The notes under the pieces are model-generated. The model was not told the DNA's origin. It searched no databases and saw only the letters and a list, made by a program, of their open reading frames with translations. The position numbers and the translations under genes were made by a program. Shown here in pieces: positions 35,641 through 44,213 of a stretch of DNA of 64,000 bases; positions within the stretch are counted from its first letter, which is position 1, and every line of letters begins with the position of its first letter. The DNA is from an uncultured Dehalococcoidia bacterium. GTDB lineage: Bacteria; Chloroflexota; Dehalococcoidia; Lucifugimonadales; Lucifugimonadaceae. The DNA is taken from NCBI GenBank assembly GCA_958295935.1, contig OY282385.1, positions 186,001 to 250,000 of the forward strand. The letters run 5' to 3'.

Positions 35641-36331
35641 AGCATCCGGCGTGGTGGCAGGGTACGGGGAAACCCAGATACTCCACGGCGTATCCATGGC
35701 TGTGAACCAGGGAGAGGTGGTTACCATCATCGGGCCCAACGGCTGCGGCAAGTCCACTCTGCTAAAAACCATCATAGGGCTGGTGAGAGTACGCGCTGGA
35801 TCAGTAGCGTTCCGCGGTACGGACATATCCTCCCGGCCGCCGGAGCAGATCGTGCGAACCGGGCTCTGCTACGTTCCACAGACCGCCAACGTCTTCTCCT
35901 CGCTTACCATTCTGGAAAACCTGGAGATGGGCGCATTCGTGCGCAACAGCGGCCAGGGGGAACGAATAGGGGAGATGTTCCAACTGTTCCCGGACCTCGC
36001 ACGGCGTACGGATCAAAAGGCAGGCAGCCTATCAGGCGGCCAGCGGCAGATGCTGGCGATAGCGCGTGCCCTTATGCTCGATCCCGTCCTGCTGATGCTG
36101 GACGAGCCCTCAGCCGGACTATCCCCCGCCATGACAGGCCTGGTCTTGGAGCGGATCAAAGATATAAATGAGACCGGGGTCGCTGTTCTGCTGGTCGAAC
36201 AGAACGCCCGCGAAGCCCTGCAAATGTCGCACCGAGGATACATCCTCGTCGCCGGAGAAACACGCTTGGAGGACACCGGACCCCAGCTGCTCAACAACCC
36301 GGAAGTGGCCCGGCTTTACCTTGGAGGATAG
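35627..36331 (+). CDS. livF: Branched-chain amino-acid-type ABC transporter ATPase LivF
   Basis: This 234-residue ATPase starts with GTG inside the end of livG (14-base overlap), so translation is coupled. Walker A is GPNGCGKSTLLK, the signature is LSGGQRQMLAIARAL, and Walker B is LLMLDEPSAGLSP. The switch region reads AVLLVEQNAREAL, where Gln replaces the usual His as in most LivF proteins. VPQTANVFSSLTILENLEMG is the family Q-loop region. It pairs with LivG. The permease gene livH follows after 131 bases. Confidence 0.95.
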   Translation: MTLLEASGVVAGYGETQILHGVSMAVNQGEVVTIIGPNGCGKSTLLKTIIGLVRVRAGSVAFRGTDISSRPPEQIVRTGLCYVPQTANVFSSLTILENLEMGAFVRNSGQGERIGEMFQLFPDLARRTDQKAGSLSGGQRQMLAIARALMLDPVLLMLDEPSAGLSPAMTGLVLERIKDINETGVAVLLVEQNAREALQMSHRGYILVAGETRLEDTGPQLLNNPEVARLYLGG

Positions 36332-36462
36332 GTCCATGCCGTTTCCTTACCGCACCGCGGATCAGCATACCTTCCCGCTCTTCACCGAAATCCCAAATCC
36401 TTCGACCCAGGCTCCGGGCGCCGGCAGGCCGGCTTGAGCCAGGCCCCGCACAAGAGGCTTGA

Positions 36463-37485
36463 GTGAGTACTCTGCAAAATATCTCAACCAGAATCCGCCG
36501 AAAGTGGGCGCCAGGCCACACTATCGTACTGATAGTCATATTGGCCGTGGCAGCAGGATTCTTGCCCTTCGTCAAGATGGGACTGGTGGTCAACGGAGTC
36601 TTTCTGGCGTCCATCATCGCACTCGGCGCCATCGGCCTCACCCTGATCTACGGCATCCTGGACTTCGCAAACGTAGCCCACGGCGACTACATGACCATGG
36701 GCGCCTACGTCGCCCTCTTCATCGTGGCAGGAGTAATCGCGGCAATCGGAGCGGAAAGCCAGGGATTGGGGCCGTTCACCTTCGGATACCCCCTGCTCAT
36801 TGCGATTCCGCTGACCGCAGCGATCGTTGCCCTGGGAGCCATCGCCCTCGACGCGGTGATATACCGCAGGCTACGAAACTGGCGCGTAAACACTGCCGTG
36901 GTCTCCATGGCCTCTCTCGGGGTCGCCATTGCCCTGAGAGGCTTGGTGCAAATCATCTGGTCGTCCGATACCCAGAACTACCCAAGAGAATCGCGGCAGG
37001 TCTTTCACCTCCCCATGGACGTGCGCATACCGCCAGACAACATCTTCATCGCTCTCGTGGCTGTGATTCTGGCCGTAGCCGTCTACCTCTTGTTGACCCG
37101 CACCAAAATGGGCAAGGCAATGAGAGCCACCGCTGACAACCCGGACCTGGCCCTGGTCAGCGGTATAGAGACAGCGCGGGTCATCCGGTGGACGTGGGTG
37201 ATCGGTGCGGTTCTGGCCGCCGTCGCGGGAATTCTGCTGGCGGTGTTCCAGGCGCACCTGGTACCCATCATGGGCTGGAAATTTCTCATCCCCCTCTTCG
37301 CAGCCGTCGTCCTCGGAGGCATAGGCAACCCATACGGCGCGTTGGCAGGAGCTTTCATCATAGGCGTGACTTCAGAAGTCTCTACGCAGTGGATCAACCC
37401 CAGCTACAAGCCCGCAGTGGCCTTCGCGATCATGATCGCCATGCTGCTGGTCAGACCTCGCGGCCTCTTTGGCGGTCAGGGATGA
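36463..37485 (+). CDS. livH: Branched-chain amino-acid-type ABC transporter permease LivH
   Basis: This 340-residue inner-membrane permease starts with GTG. Its N-terminal tail precedes a first helix (IVLIVILAVAAGFLPFV). Then comes the family block LGAIGLTLIYGILDFANVAH with GDYMTMGAYV, and later MGKAMRATADNPDLALVSGI (the ATPase-coupling loop). The C-terminal part is AAVVLGGIGNPYGALAGAFIIG with the ending LVRPRGLFGGQG. It forms the translocation pore with LivM, which starts 13 bases after its stop. Confidence 0.95.
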   Translation: MSTLQNISTRIRRKWAPGHTIVLIVILAVAAGFLPFVKMGLVVNGVFLASIIALGAIGLTLIYGILDFANVAHGDYMTMGAYVALFIVAGVIAAIGAESQGLGPFTFGYPLLIAIPLTAAIVALGAIALDAVIYRRLRNWRVNTAVVSMASLGVAIALRGLVQIIWSSDTQNYPRESRQVFHLPMDVRIPPDNIFIALVAVILAVAVYLLLTRTKMGKAMRATADNPDLALVSGIETARVIRWTWVIGAVLAAVAGILLAVFQAHLVPIMGWKFLIPLFAAVVLGGIGNPYGALAGAFIIGVTSEVSTQWINPSYKPAVAFAIMIAMLLVRPRGLFGGQG

Positions 37486-37498
37486 AGGGCAGGGCAGC

Positions 37499-38473
37499 AT
37501 GGACATAATCAGCTACGCCGCAGGCTTCGCCATCATGGCGGGTATCTACGCCGTGTTCTCGCTCGGCCTCAACATCCACTGGGGAGCCACCGGCCTGTTC
37601 AACATAGGGATCGCGGGGTTCTTTGCACTCGGAGCCTATACAGCGGCCCTTCTCACCACCCAGCCCCCGGATCCCATGCTGTTCGAGGACTTTACCTTCG
37701 GAGGCAACTGGTCCGAAATCGGATTCCTGGACCTTGGAATCGACCTGTGGTTCTTTCTTGGAATCGCAGCCGCTGCTATAGCATGCGGGATCATTGCGCT
37801 CGCGATAGGCTACGTCACCCTGCGCCTGCGGGATGACTATCTGGCGATAGCCACCTTGGGAATCGCCGAGACCGTCCGGCTGTTCTTCCTCAACGAAAAG
37901 TGGGTGGCCAACGGCTCGAAGGGTCTATACCGAATTCCAAAATTTCTCGGTGACCTGGTATCTCCCGAAAACTACGACTACATATACCTGGGGGTGGTGC
38001 TGGCGGTGCTGGTTGCACTCTTCATAGCCGTCGAACTCGCCCTCAAGTCTCCCTGGGGAAGGGTACTGCGGGCTATTCGAGAGGATGAAGTAGCGGCCGA
38101 GGCAAGCGGAAAGAACGTGTTCAACTTCAAACTGCAAGCCTTCATCCTCGGAGCCGTCATCATGGGCATAGGCGGAGCCCTATTCGCGCACAACGTCCGT
38201 TTCCTGGCGCCCATCACTTTCGATCCGCTGCTCGCCACCTTTGTCATATGGGCCATGCTCATGGTCGGAGGGTCAGGCAACAACCGGGGGGCGATACTGG
38301 GCGCCTTTGCTGTCTGGGGAATCTGGACAGGCACACAATTCCTGCCGGGCATATTTGAAGACCCCAACTTCCGATTCTTCATGATCGGCGCGCTCATAGT
38401 GACCGTGATACTCATTCGCCCAGGCGGCATCCTGGGCGAAGAGCGGCGAATGGCGCAAACCGTAAAGGACTAG
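37499..38473 (+). CDS. livM: Branched-chain amino-acid-type ABC transporter permease LivM
   Basis: This 324-residue permease is the partner of LivH. The frame is open from a TTG at 37469 inside livH, but the ATG at 37499 (MDIISYAAGFAIMAGIYAVF) gives the normal N-terminus. Conserved blocks are LGLNIHWGATGLFNIGIAGF, TLRLRDDYLAIATLGIAETV, the coupling loop GRVLRAIREDEVAAEASGKN, and a C-terminal RPGGILGEERR. It is the last gene of the livGFHM set. The presumed binding-protein gene lies downstream on the opposite strand. Confidence 0.95.
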   Translation: MDIISYAAGFAIMAGIYAVFSLGLNIHWGATGLFNIGIAGFFALGAYTAALLTTQPPDPMLFEDFTFGGNWSEIGFLDLGIDLWFFLGIAAAAIACGIIALAIGYVTLRLRDDYLAIATLGIAETVRLFFLNEKWVANGSKGLYRIPKFLGDLVSPENYDYIYLGVVLAVLVALFIAVELALKSPWGRVLRAIREDEVAAEASGKNVFNFKLQAFILGAVIMGIGGALFAHNVRFLAPITFDPLLATFVIWAMLMVGGSGNNRGAILGAFAVWGIWTGTQFLPGIFEDPNFRFFMIGALIVTVILIRPGGILGEERRMAQTVKD

Positions 38474-38905
38474 AGTTAAGCACAGGGTGAACGCCTGCTT
38501 GGGGCCTGCGGACAAGGGGAATGGCGAGAGGGCAGGGAAGTCCCCAAAGTCAGAGCTGGAATGGTTGGACGGCCAAGCTTCGTGGATTGGCGCTGTCTGA
38601 ATCAGGATTGGCCCCGTCGCGCGTGGGAGCTTGCGCCTTTCCGACACCTACAGGAAACGGCTAGAGATTTGGCCCCGTCGCGGCTGGCAGCTCGGCGTCG
38701 AGGGAGAGGCGAGGCCGGCGCGGTCTGGAAGGATTACCGCCTACGCTAGCAGAGAAAGCATGGCGGGGAATGAAAAGACGACCGCCGCTGACGTGCGCGA
38801 TCTTAGTTGTCTTGCACGGCCGGCGCCACTGAAGATAGTTCGCCAATAAAAAAGGGGCTGCTCGATTCGAGCAGCCCCTGTGCGAATCAGCGGAAGTGTG
38901 TCAGG
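38474..38905 (+). other. Intergenic region between convergent livM and the binding-protein gene
   Basis: About 430 bases carry no recognised gene. There is a degenerate direct repeat: GGCCCCGTCGCG occurs at about 38610 and again at about 38671, each followed by a similar G-rich segment. Short frames over it (38561-38749 and 38631-38849) have no recognisable features. The binding-protein terminator lies at the right end. Confidence 0.45.
38848..38879 (-). terminator. Intrinsic terminator of the Liv-type binding-protein gene
   Basis: On the minus strand, GGGGCTGCTCG and CGAGCAGCCCC form a perfect 11-bp stem (longer if the A-T pair is counted) with a 3-base loop. TTTTTTATT follows directly. It lies about 27 bases after the stop of the minus-strand gene. 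This is a textbook intrinsic terminator. Confidence 0.88.
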
Positions 38906-40285
38906 CTAGGGAGTCTCGAACCTCCCGGTAGACCTGATCTCGCCCCCCTCGACCGTCCATATCTCGATGGGACCGACCACGTCTCCGTTCTCGTCGAAGT
39001 CCACCGAACCCGCGGCTCCCTCATAGTTGATGTCCTCACCGGCCGCTATCAGCTCAAGCGCCCTGGCGATACTGTCCCGACCAGGCCCCACCACCGTACC
39101 CGGAGGGTTGGCCACAAACCGAAGAGCATCGCGTATGGCCGCAGAATCCGTGGTATTTCCAGCCTTGGCCGCTGCAAGCCCTATCAGAACCGCTGCGTCG
39201 TAGTGCTCGGCCATGAAGGGATGCGAAACCGGAAAGCCAAACGCCTCCTCATAAGAACTCTCGAACGAGCTCTTACCAGGCGTGGCCGGACTGCCCTGAG
39301 CGGTTCCCAAGGTACCCTCGAGCGCATCCCAGCTGTCGATTTCGTTAATCCATTCAGCGCCCTTGACACCATCGACGAACAGGAACTCGTCGGCGTATCC
39401 ACCCTCCAGCGCCTCACGCACGTACACCTTGGCCTGGCCCGTGTAGCTCATGACGGCGAGTACGTCCGGATCCCCGTCGGTAGCCTTTTCCAACTCCGAA
39501 ACGTACGAGGGTTGCACGTCCTCGTGAGGAACCTTCGCCGTCACCGTGCCTCCCTGCGCAGTGAAAGCCCTCTCGAATTGGTCGGCCAGGCCCTCGCCAT
39601 AGGCATTGTTGATGTACATGATGCCGACCTTCCCGTATCCCTGCTCAGAAGCGAGATTGGCCAGCACAACTCCCTGTGCAGCGTCGGAAGGCGTGGTACG
39701 AAAGACGAAGTCCCCATCTTCGAGCACCGTAATGCTCGGCGCAGTCGACGCACCCGAAATGAGAAGCGTTCCCCTAGGTATCGTGACCGACTGAGCCACC
39801 GCAATCGCCACACCGCTCGAAAGAGGACCCACGATCGCAGCAGCGCTTTCAACGTCCACCAGCGCACGAGCAGCGTCAACACCCTGCACAGGGTTGACTG
39901 CCGTGTCACGGCTGATCAGAACCACCGAACTGCCATCTATCCCCCCAGCACGGTTGAGGTGATCGACCGCAAGCTCAACAGAGTTCCGAAGAGGCGGCCC
40001 GAACTCCGCGAGGGAACCGGTAAAGGTGTTCAGGTTTCCTATGATCAGAGGGGGCTGCATCATCACCGGACCGGGGGTCGCCGTAACCACCACCTCCCTC
40101 GTCTCCGCCACTACCACGGTCTCCTTGACTACGACCTCTCTTGACTCCTCCACAACGACGGTCTCTTTCACTATGACCGTCTCGGTCACTGTTTCAGTAC
40201 CGCCGCAGGCAACAACCACCAGAAGTAGCGCCGCCATCGCGACTGCGAAGGCAAGTACCGGAAGCTTCAATCGAAATGATGACAT
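38906..40285 (-). CDS. Branched-chain amino-acid-type ABC transporter substrate-binding lipoprotein (Peripla_BP_6 family)
   Basis: This 459-residue lipoprotein starts at the ATG at 40285, which has GAGGAAA eight bases upstream; the frame is open to 40324. The signal peptide MSSFRLKLPVLAFAVAMAAL ends in VVVACGG. A Val/Glu/Thr repeat tether follows (TETVTETVIVKETVVVEE, then more such units) to VVVTATPGP. The type I binding fold starts at PLIIGNLNTFTGSLAEFGPP. Other LivJ-like blocks are AVDHLNRAGGIDG, AAAIVGPLSSGVAIAVAQ, FRTTPSDAAQGVVLA and MYINNAYGEGLADQFERAF. It most likely serves the livGFHM transporter although it is convergently oriented. Ligand unassigned: amino acids, amides or urea are all known for the family. 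Confidence 0.93.
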   Translation of the reverse strand: MSSFRLKLPVLAFAVAMAALLLVVVACGGTETVTETVIVKETVVVEESREVVVKETVVVAETREVVVTATPGPVMMQPPLIIGNLNTFTGSLAEFGPPLRNSVELAVDHLNRAGGIDGSSVVLISRDTAVNPVQGVDAARALVDVESAAAIVGPLSSGVAIAVAQSVTIPRGTLLISGASTAPSITVLEDGDFVFRTTPSDAAQGVVLANLASEQGYGKVGIMYINNAYGEGLADQFERAFTAQGGTVTAKVPHEDVQPSYVSELEKATDGDPDVLAVMSYTGQAKVYVREALEGGYADEFLFVDGVKGAEWINEIDSWDALEGTLGTAQGSPATPGKSSFESSYEEAFGFPVSHPFMAEHYDAAVLIGLAAAKAGNTTDSAAIRDALRFVANPPGTVVGPGRDSIARALELIAAGEDINYEGAAGSVDFDENGDVVGPIEIWTVEGGEIRSTGRFETP

Positions 40286-40826
40286 CGTAGGTTTCCTCGT
40301 GAAGAGGCGACTAGCCTCGAACACAGTCTTTTCTGATACACACCTGTAGCGCTGCAGAAGAAATCGGCAGGGCGCGGACCGCCCACCTCAACGCCTCAGT
40401 TTACTAACCAAGAGCCGATAACGTCAATTCGGGTGAGCGTACTCGGACCAACCCACAAGCCTGATCCCTACGTCTCGCGGGTAGAGTCCGGATGCACGAG
40501 CCGGGGCGGGCCTACTTCCGCCGGAACAGCCGCACGACCCGATCCACGAGAGCGCGAAGCGGTCCCATCCGCCCGAGCTGTGAAACTCCCCCTCGACGGT
40601 TGGATCGCCGCCTACTGCAACTGATGCAGGTGCAATAGACCGGGTGAGACCCACCCCTGTACGTTCTGTCGTCCATCGTCCTCACCGGCAACCGGCTCGT
40701 ACGCCGCGCGCTGTTTTCCTCTGCCCAGTATATGCGCCCACCGTTTCAGGCAGTGTACCCTCACTTGGCAACCGGCAAGGCAGTCGCGAATCCGTAGCAC
40801 GCAGGAACGACAAGTTACACGCCGCC
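40286..40826 (+). other. Intergenic region upstream of divergent genes
   Basis: About 540 bases separate the divergent binding-protein gene and the glycosidase-like gene. A promoter candidate for the minus-strand gene is listed separately. The plus-strand frame is open from 40644, but the part before 40827 is Arg/Pro-rich and looks non-coding. No RNA gene was recognised. Confidence 0.4.
40398..40427 (-). promoter_or_regulatory. Candidate promoter of the Liv-type binding-protein gene
   Basis: On the minus strand, TTGACG (40427-40422) and TAAACT (40403-40398) are 18 bases apart, about 113 bases before the ATG at 40285. The match is good for a sigma70-type promoter, with slightly long spacing. 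Confidence 0.45.
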
Positions 40827-42392
40827 ATGACAAAACTGTCCAACGTCAACACCGCGAACGTCCGCTCAGCCATTGAAATGGGTCTCCGGACCATGTCCAG
40901 CGTATTCAACGCCGATGACAACGACGTGCCCTTCTTCGGATCCGAGGCCCTGCCGAATCCACGCCTGAGCTTCAGCAGCGTGCACTCTGAATCCCACGTG
41001 CCGGGCCGACACCTCAACGCTCTCCTGACTGCTGAGAGTGTGACCGGCATCGCCATAGACGAGGCAGCCGTCGAAAAGCACGCCAGGGCAGCCTTCTTCT
41101 CATACTCCGGCCCGGCGCCGCTGCCCCTGAACCGTGATGCACAGGATGGCCCGCTCATCAACTTCAACGAGCACAACCTGCGGGAGGGCTTCCACGCCCT
41201 CTACGCGCTAGCCCGTTACCGGGACTCTGAACGGGCCAGGGAGACGGCTGAAAGGAGCATCGAGTTCCTCTTGCAGCGGTGGGACCCGCAAAACGGGCTC
41301 GACGCGGCAGCGTTGGAAGCGGAATTCGGAATCCGACAGGTCAGGAAACACACCTTCATCACCGGCATAGCCCGCTCCATAGGCCCATTGGTCAAGTACT
41401 ACCGCATAGCCCATCACGGACCCGCCTTGGAACTGGCTTGCGCCCTCGCCGACAAAGCCACCTCGGAATTCTTCACGCCGCAGGGAAGATATGACCGAGA
41501 CCTCTTCGGCACGCACACGCATTCCACCACCTGCGTCATGTCCTCTCTGGCCCAACTTGCCGACCTAACCGCAGACTCCGCACGACTGGAGCGGGTGCGC
41601 GCCTTCTATGAAAACGGCCTGAGAGACATCAGGGACGAGGTCGGCTGGGTGATCGAAAGCAGCGCCGACCACAGCCCCCCGGACAGGGGAGAGTGCAACA
41701 ACACCGGAGACCTCATCGAGACAGCCCTGATCCTGGGCCGGCGCGGCTACCCGAAGTACTACCAGGACGCCGAGCGAATGCTGCGCGGACACCTGCTCCC
41801 CTCGCAGCTCCGGGACGCGTCCTTCATCCCCCAGGTTGCAAATCCACAGGGCGAGGACGGTCTGCGAAACGTCCGCGAGCGGCATCTTGGCGCCTTCGGA
41901 TTCCCAGCGCCGTACGGACACGCGCCCAAGGGTCTGGACAGAATCAGCTTCAACATGGACATCGTGGGCGGCGCAGTCGGATCCCTCTGCGAGGCGCTGC
42001 GAGAGGCTATCGTCGAAACTGCCTACGGTCTCAGGGTGAATCTCCTCCTCGACCACGAATCAGACGGCGCTCGCGTCGAGGCGCCCCGGACCGGCGGAGG
42101 CGTCACGGTCACCGCCAAACGCGCCGCACCCCTATGGATTCGACTACCCGAATGGGCTGACAGGAAGCGCCTTGAGATCAGCGGAGCCGGACGCTGCCGG
42201 GTACTTGGCAGCTACCTGCTGGTATCTCAGGCTGGGGCAGGGCAGACCATCCGCATCCGCTATCCGGTCGCGACAAGCGAGATTACACTCGCCCACCGCA
42301 CGCGAGACATACGGGCGGTACTGCACGGCGATTCAGTCGTAGCTATGGATAACTTCGGCGCCGACCTGACCTTCTTCGAACCTGTCCGATAA
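40827..42392 (+). CDS. Putative glycoside hydrolase, GH127/DUF1680-like
   Basis: This protein of about 521 residues is probably an (alpha/alpha) toroid glycosidase followed by a beta-sandwich. Support is distant. The helical part has NLREGFHALYALARY, THTHSTTCVMSSLAQLADLT, and CNNTGDLIETALILGRRGYP with KYYQDAERMLRGHLLP, which resembles the block before the catalytic Cys/Glu of DUF1680 proteins. The C-terminal part has APLWIRLPEWADRKRLEIS, like the LRIPxW strand of that family. No signal peptide is seen. The frame is open upstream, but the ATG at 40827 is preferred because the preceding residues look non-coding; a ribosome site is not clear. GH127 members act on beta-L-arabinofuranosides; the substrate here is unknown, and a general hydrolase-like annotation is safer. 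Confidence 0.6.
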   Translation: MTKLSNVNTANVRSAIEMGLRTMSSVFNADDNDVPFFGSEALPNPRLSFSSVHSESHVPGRHLNALLTAESVTGIAIDEAAVEKHARAAFFSYSGPAPLPLNRDAQDGPLINFNEHNLREGFHALYALARYRDSERARETAERSIEFLLQRWDPQNGLDAAALEAEFGIRQVRKHTFITGIARSIGPLVKYYRIAHHGPALELACALADKATSEFFTPQGRYDRDLFGTHTHSTTCVMSSLAQLADLTADSARLERVRAFYENGLRDIRDEVGWVIESSADHSPPDRGECNNTGDLIETALILGRRGYPKYYQDAERMLRGHLLPSQLRDASFIPQVANPQGEDGLRNVRERHLGAFGFPAPYGHAPKGLDRISFNMDIVGGAVGSLCEALREAIVETAYGLRVNLLLDHESDGARVEAPRTGGGVTVTAKRAAPLWIRLPEWADRKRLEISGAGRCRVLGSYLLVSQAGAGQTIRIRYPVATSEITLAHRTRDIRAVLHGDSVVAMDNFGADLTFFEPVR

Positions 42393-42573
42393 GACCCTGC
42401 GCCTGCTTCCCTCCGTGTAGACCCGCCTCGTTCCGCGCTCGCAGCGAGAGGCGCGGCCCTCACTGTGTGACACGTCGGTTTCGGATTATCGGCAGTGCGC
42501 TCTTAGTATGCGGTTGTCGAAGCATCTCTTTCATTTATTCAAGAGCGCAGGCGCCGCCGATACGAGGTGAAAC

Positions 42574-44109
42574 TTGCTAGCAAAAACAAAGTCCTCAGCA
42601 GTCGTGGGTCTCGACGGGTTCCTCGTCGAAGTGGAAGTCGATATATCGCCGGGCCTGCCAGCCTTCAACATCGTCGGACTGCCAGACAAGGCAGTACAGG
42701 AATCCAGCGAACGAGTACGCGCCGCGATCCGCAACTCCGGCGCCGAGTTCCCTATGCGGCGCATCACCGTAAGCCTGGCTCCCGCAGACGTCAGGAAGTC
42801 CGGACCCTCTTACGACCTGCCAATAGCCATCGGCATACTGCTCTCAACCGGGCAGGTCCCGGACAGCATCAACGGCTCCCTGCTGCTGGGCGAACTGGCG
42901 CTGGACGGCTCGCTAAGGGCTACCCAGGGCATCCTGCCAATGGTCGCAGTAGGGAAAGAGCGGGGCATCGAGAAGGTGTTCGTACCCGCCCCCAATGCAG
43001 CCGAGGCCGCCTTGGTGGAAGGCGTCAGCGTTACCCCCGTCACCGAACTTTCCCAGCTGGCCGGCCATCTCCGCTCGGAAACTATGATCCCCGCGTACAA
43101 GCCGGCTGAGACGAACGGCGCTTCGCAGTACAAACTGAACGGCAACCTCAAACGCGCCCCCGATCTCGCCGAAGTTCGCGGACAGGAAATGGCAAAGCGC
43201 GCCCTGGAGGTGGCCGCGGCAGGCGCGCACAACGTGCTCATGACCGGCCCGCCCGGCTCAGGGAAAACCCTGCTTGCGAGGCGTTTGCCCACCATCCTGC
43301 CCCCAATGACTCCCAGCGAATCCCTCGACGTCACCAAGATATACAGCGTGGCAGGGCTCTTGCCATCCGGAAGCCCACTGATCGACCAACGCCCGTTTCG
43401 CACGCCCCACTACACGATTTCTAGCGCCGGCCTCGTGGGCGGCGGCGCTATCCCGCGCCCCGGCGAGATCACCCTCAGCCATCGCGGCGTGCTCTTCCTG
43501 GACGAACTGCCCGAGTTCGGCCATTCGTCTCTGGAAGTGCTGCGCCAGCCCATCGAGGACAAACTCGTGACCATAAGCAGGGCGCAGGGCACCATCACCT
43601 TCCCGGCCAACTTCATGCTCGTCGGAGCCATGAACCCCTGTCCATGCGGCTACTACGGCGACACCGCCCAAACCTGCTCCTGCTCACTCTCCGCCATCTC
43701 GCGCTATCAGAGACGCATATCAGGCCCCTTGATGGACCGCATCGACATCTTCGTCGAGGTGCCGCGAGTGGAGTACGAAAAGCTGGTGAAGCCCTCCAAC
43801 TCTGAAAGCTCGGAGACCGTCAGACAGCGCATCACTGCCGCCCGCGAACTTCAGCACGAGAGATTCGGCAAGGGCGGCGCAGTCGCGAACGCCGAAATGG
43901 GGCCGGTCGAGGTCTGGGAACATTGCGCGGTCGAGGACTCGGCCCGCTCGCTTCTACAGATGGCCATGAAGCAGCTGAGCCTGTCGGCAAGAGGGTTTCA
44001 TCGCATCCTGAAAGTGGCCCGCACCATCGCCGACCTCGAAGGGCACGCCAAGATAGAAACCTCGCACTTGGCGGAAGCCCTCCAATACCGCCCGCGCTCG
44101 CCGCTCTAG
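42574..44109 (+). CDS. comM: YifB/ComM-family Mg-chelatase-like AAA+ ATPase
   Basis: This 511-residue protein starts with TTG at 42574, with GAGGTG upstream. The N-terminal Lon-protease-like domain (VVGLDGFLVEVEVDISPGLP, FNIVGLPDKAVQESSERVR) is followed by the AAA+ core: Walker A GPPGSGKT (225-232), the RTPHYTISSAGLVGGG insert, and Walker B GVLFLDELPEF (305-314). A Cys-rich segment NPCPCGYYGDTAQTCSCS and the C-terminal helical part ARGFHRILKVARTIADLEG complete it. ComM is a hexameric branch-migration helicase that aids integration of transformed DNA (family knowledge). The protein is intact. A decayed partial copy of its middle lies at about 47082-47345. Confidence 0.95.
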   Translation: MLAKTKSSAVVGLDGFLVEVEVDISPGLPAFNIVGLPDKAVQESSERVRAAIRNSGAEFPMRRITVSLAPADVRKSGPSYDLPIAIGILLSTGQVPDSINGSLLLGELALDGSLRATQGILPMVAVGKERGIEKVFVPAPNAAEAALVEGVSVTPVTELSQLAGHLRSETMIPAYKPAETNGASQYKLNGNLKRAPDLAEVRGQEMAKRALEVAAAGAHNVLMTGPPGSGKTLLARRLPTILPPMTPSESLDVTKIYSVAGLLPSGSPLIDQRPFRTPHYTISSAGLVGGGAIPRPGEITLSHRGVLFLDELPEFGHSSLEVLRQPIEDKLVTISRAQGTITFPANFMLVGAMNPCPCGYYGDTAQTCSCSLSAISRYQRRISGPLMDRIDIFVEVPRVEYEKLVKPSNSESSETVRQRITAARELQHERFGKGGAVANAEMGPVEVWEHCAVEDSARSLLQMAMKQLSLSARGFHRILKVARTIADLEGHAKIETSHLAEALQYRPRSPL

Positions 44110-44213
44110 TTTTCTTCCGCGGCCGCGCGGGCTCCCCCACGCAGATGGCCGGGCGGTTGATTCATCGGACTGATCCATGTATTAGGTACACGCGACGCGA
44201 GAGGAAGTCCGCC

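Noticed and set aside
38807-40144. Long plus-strand frame antisense to the Liv-type binding protein
   Set aside because: The minus strand encodes a clear Peripla_BP_6 protein with ribosome site, promoter-like site and terminator; the plus-strand translation has no family features.
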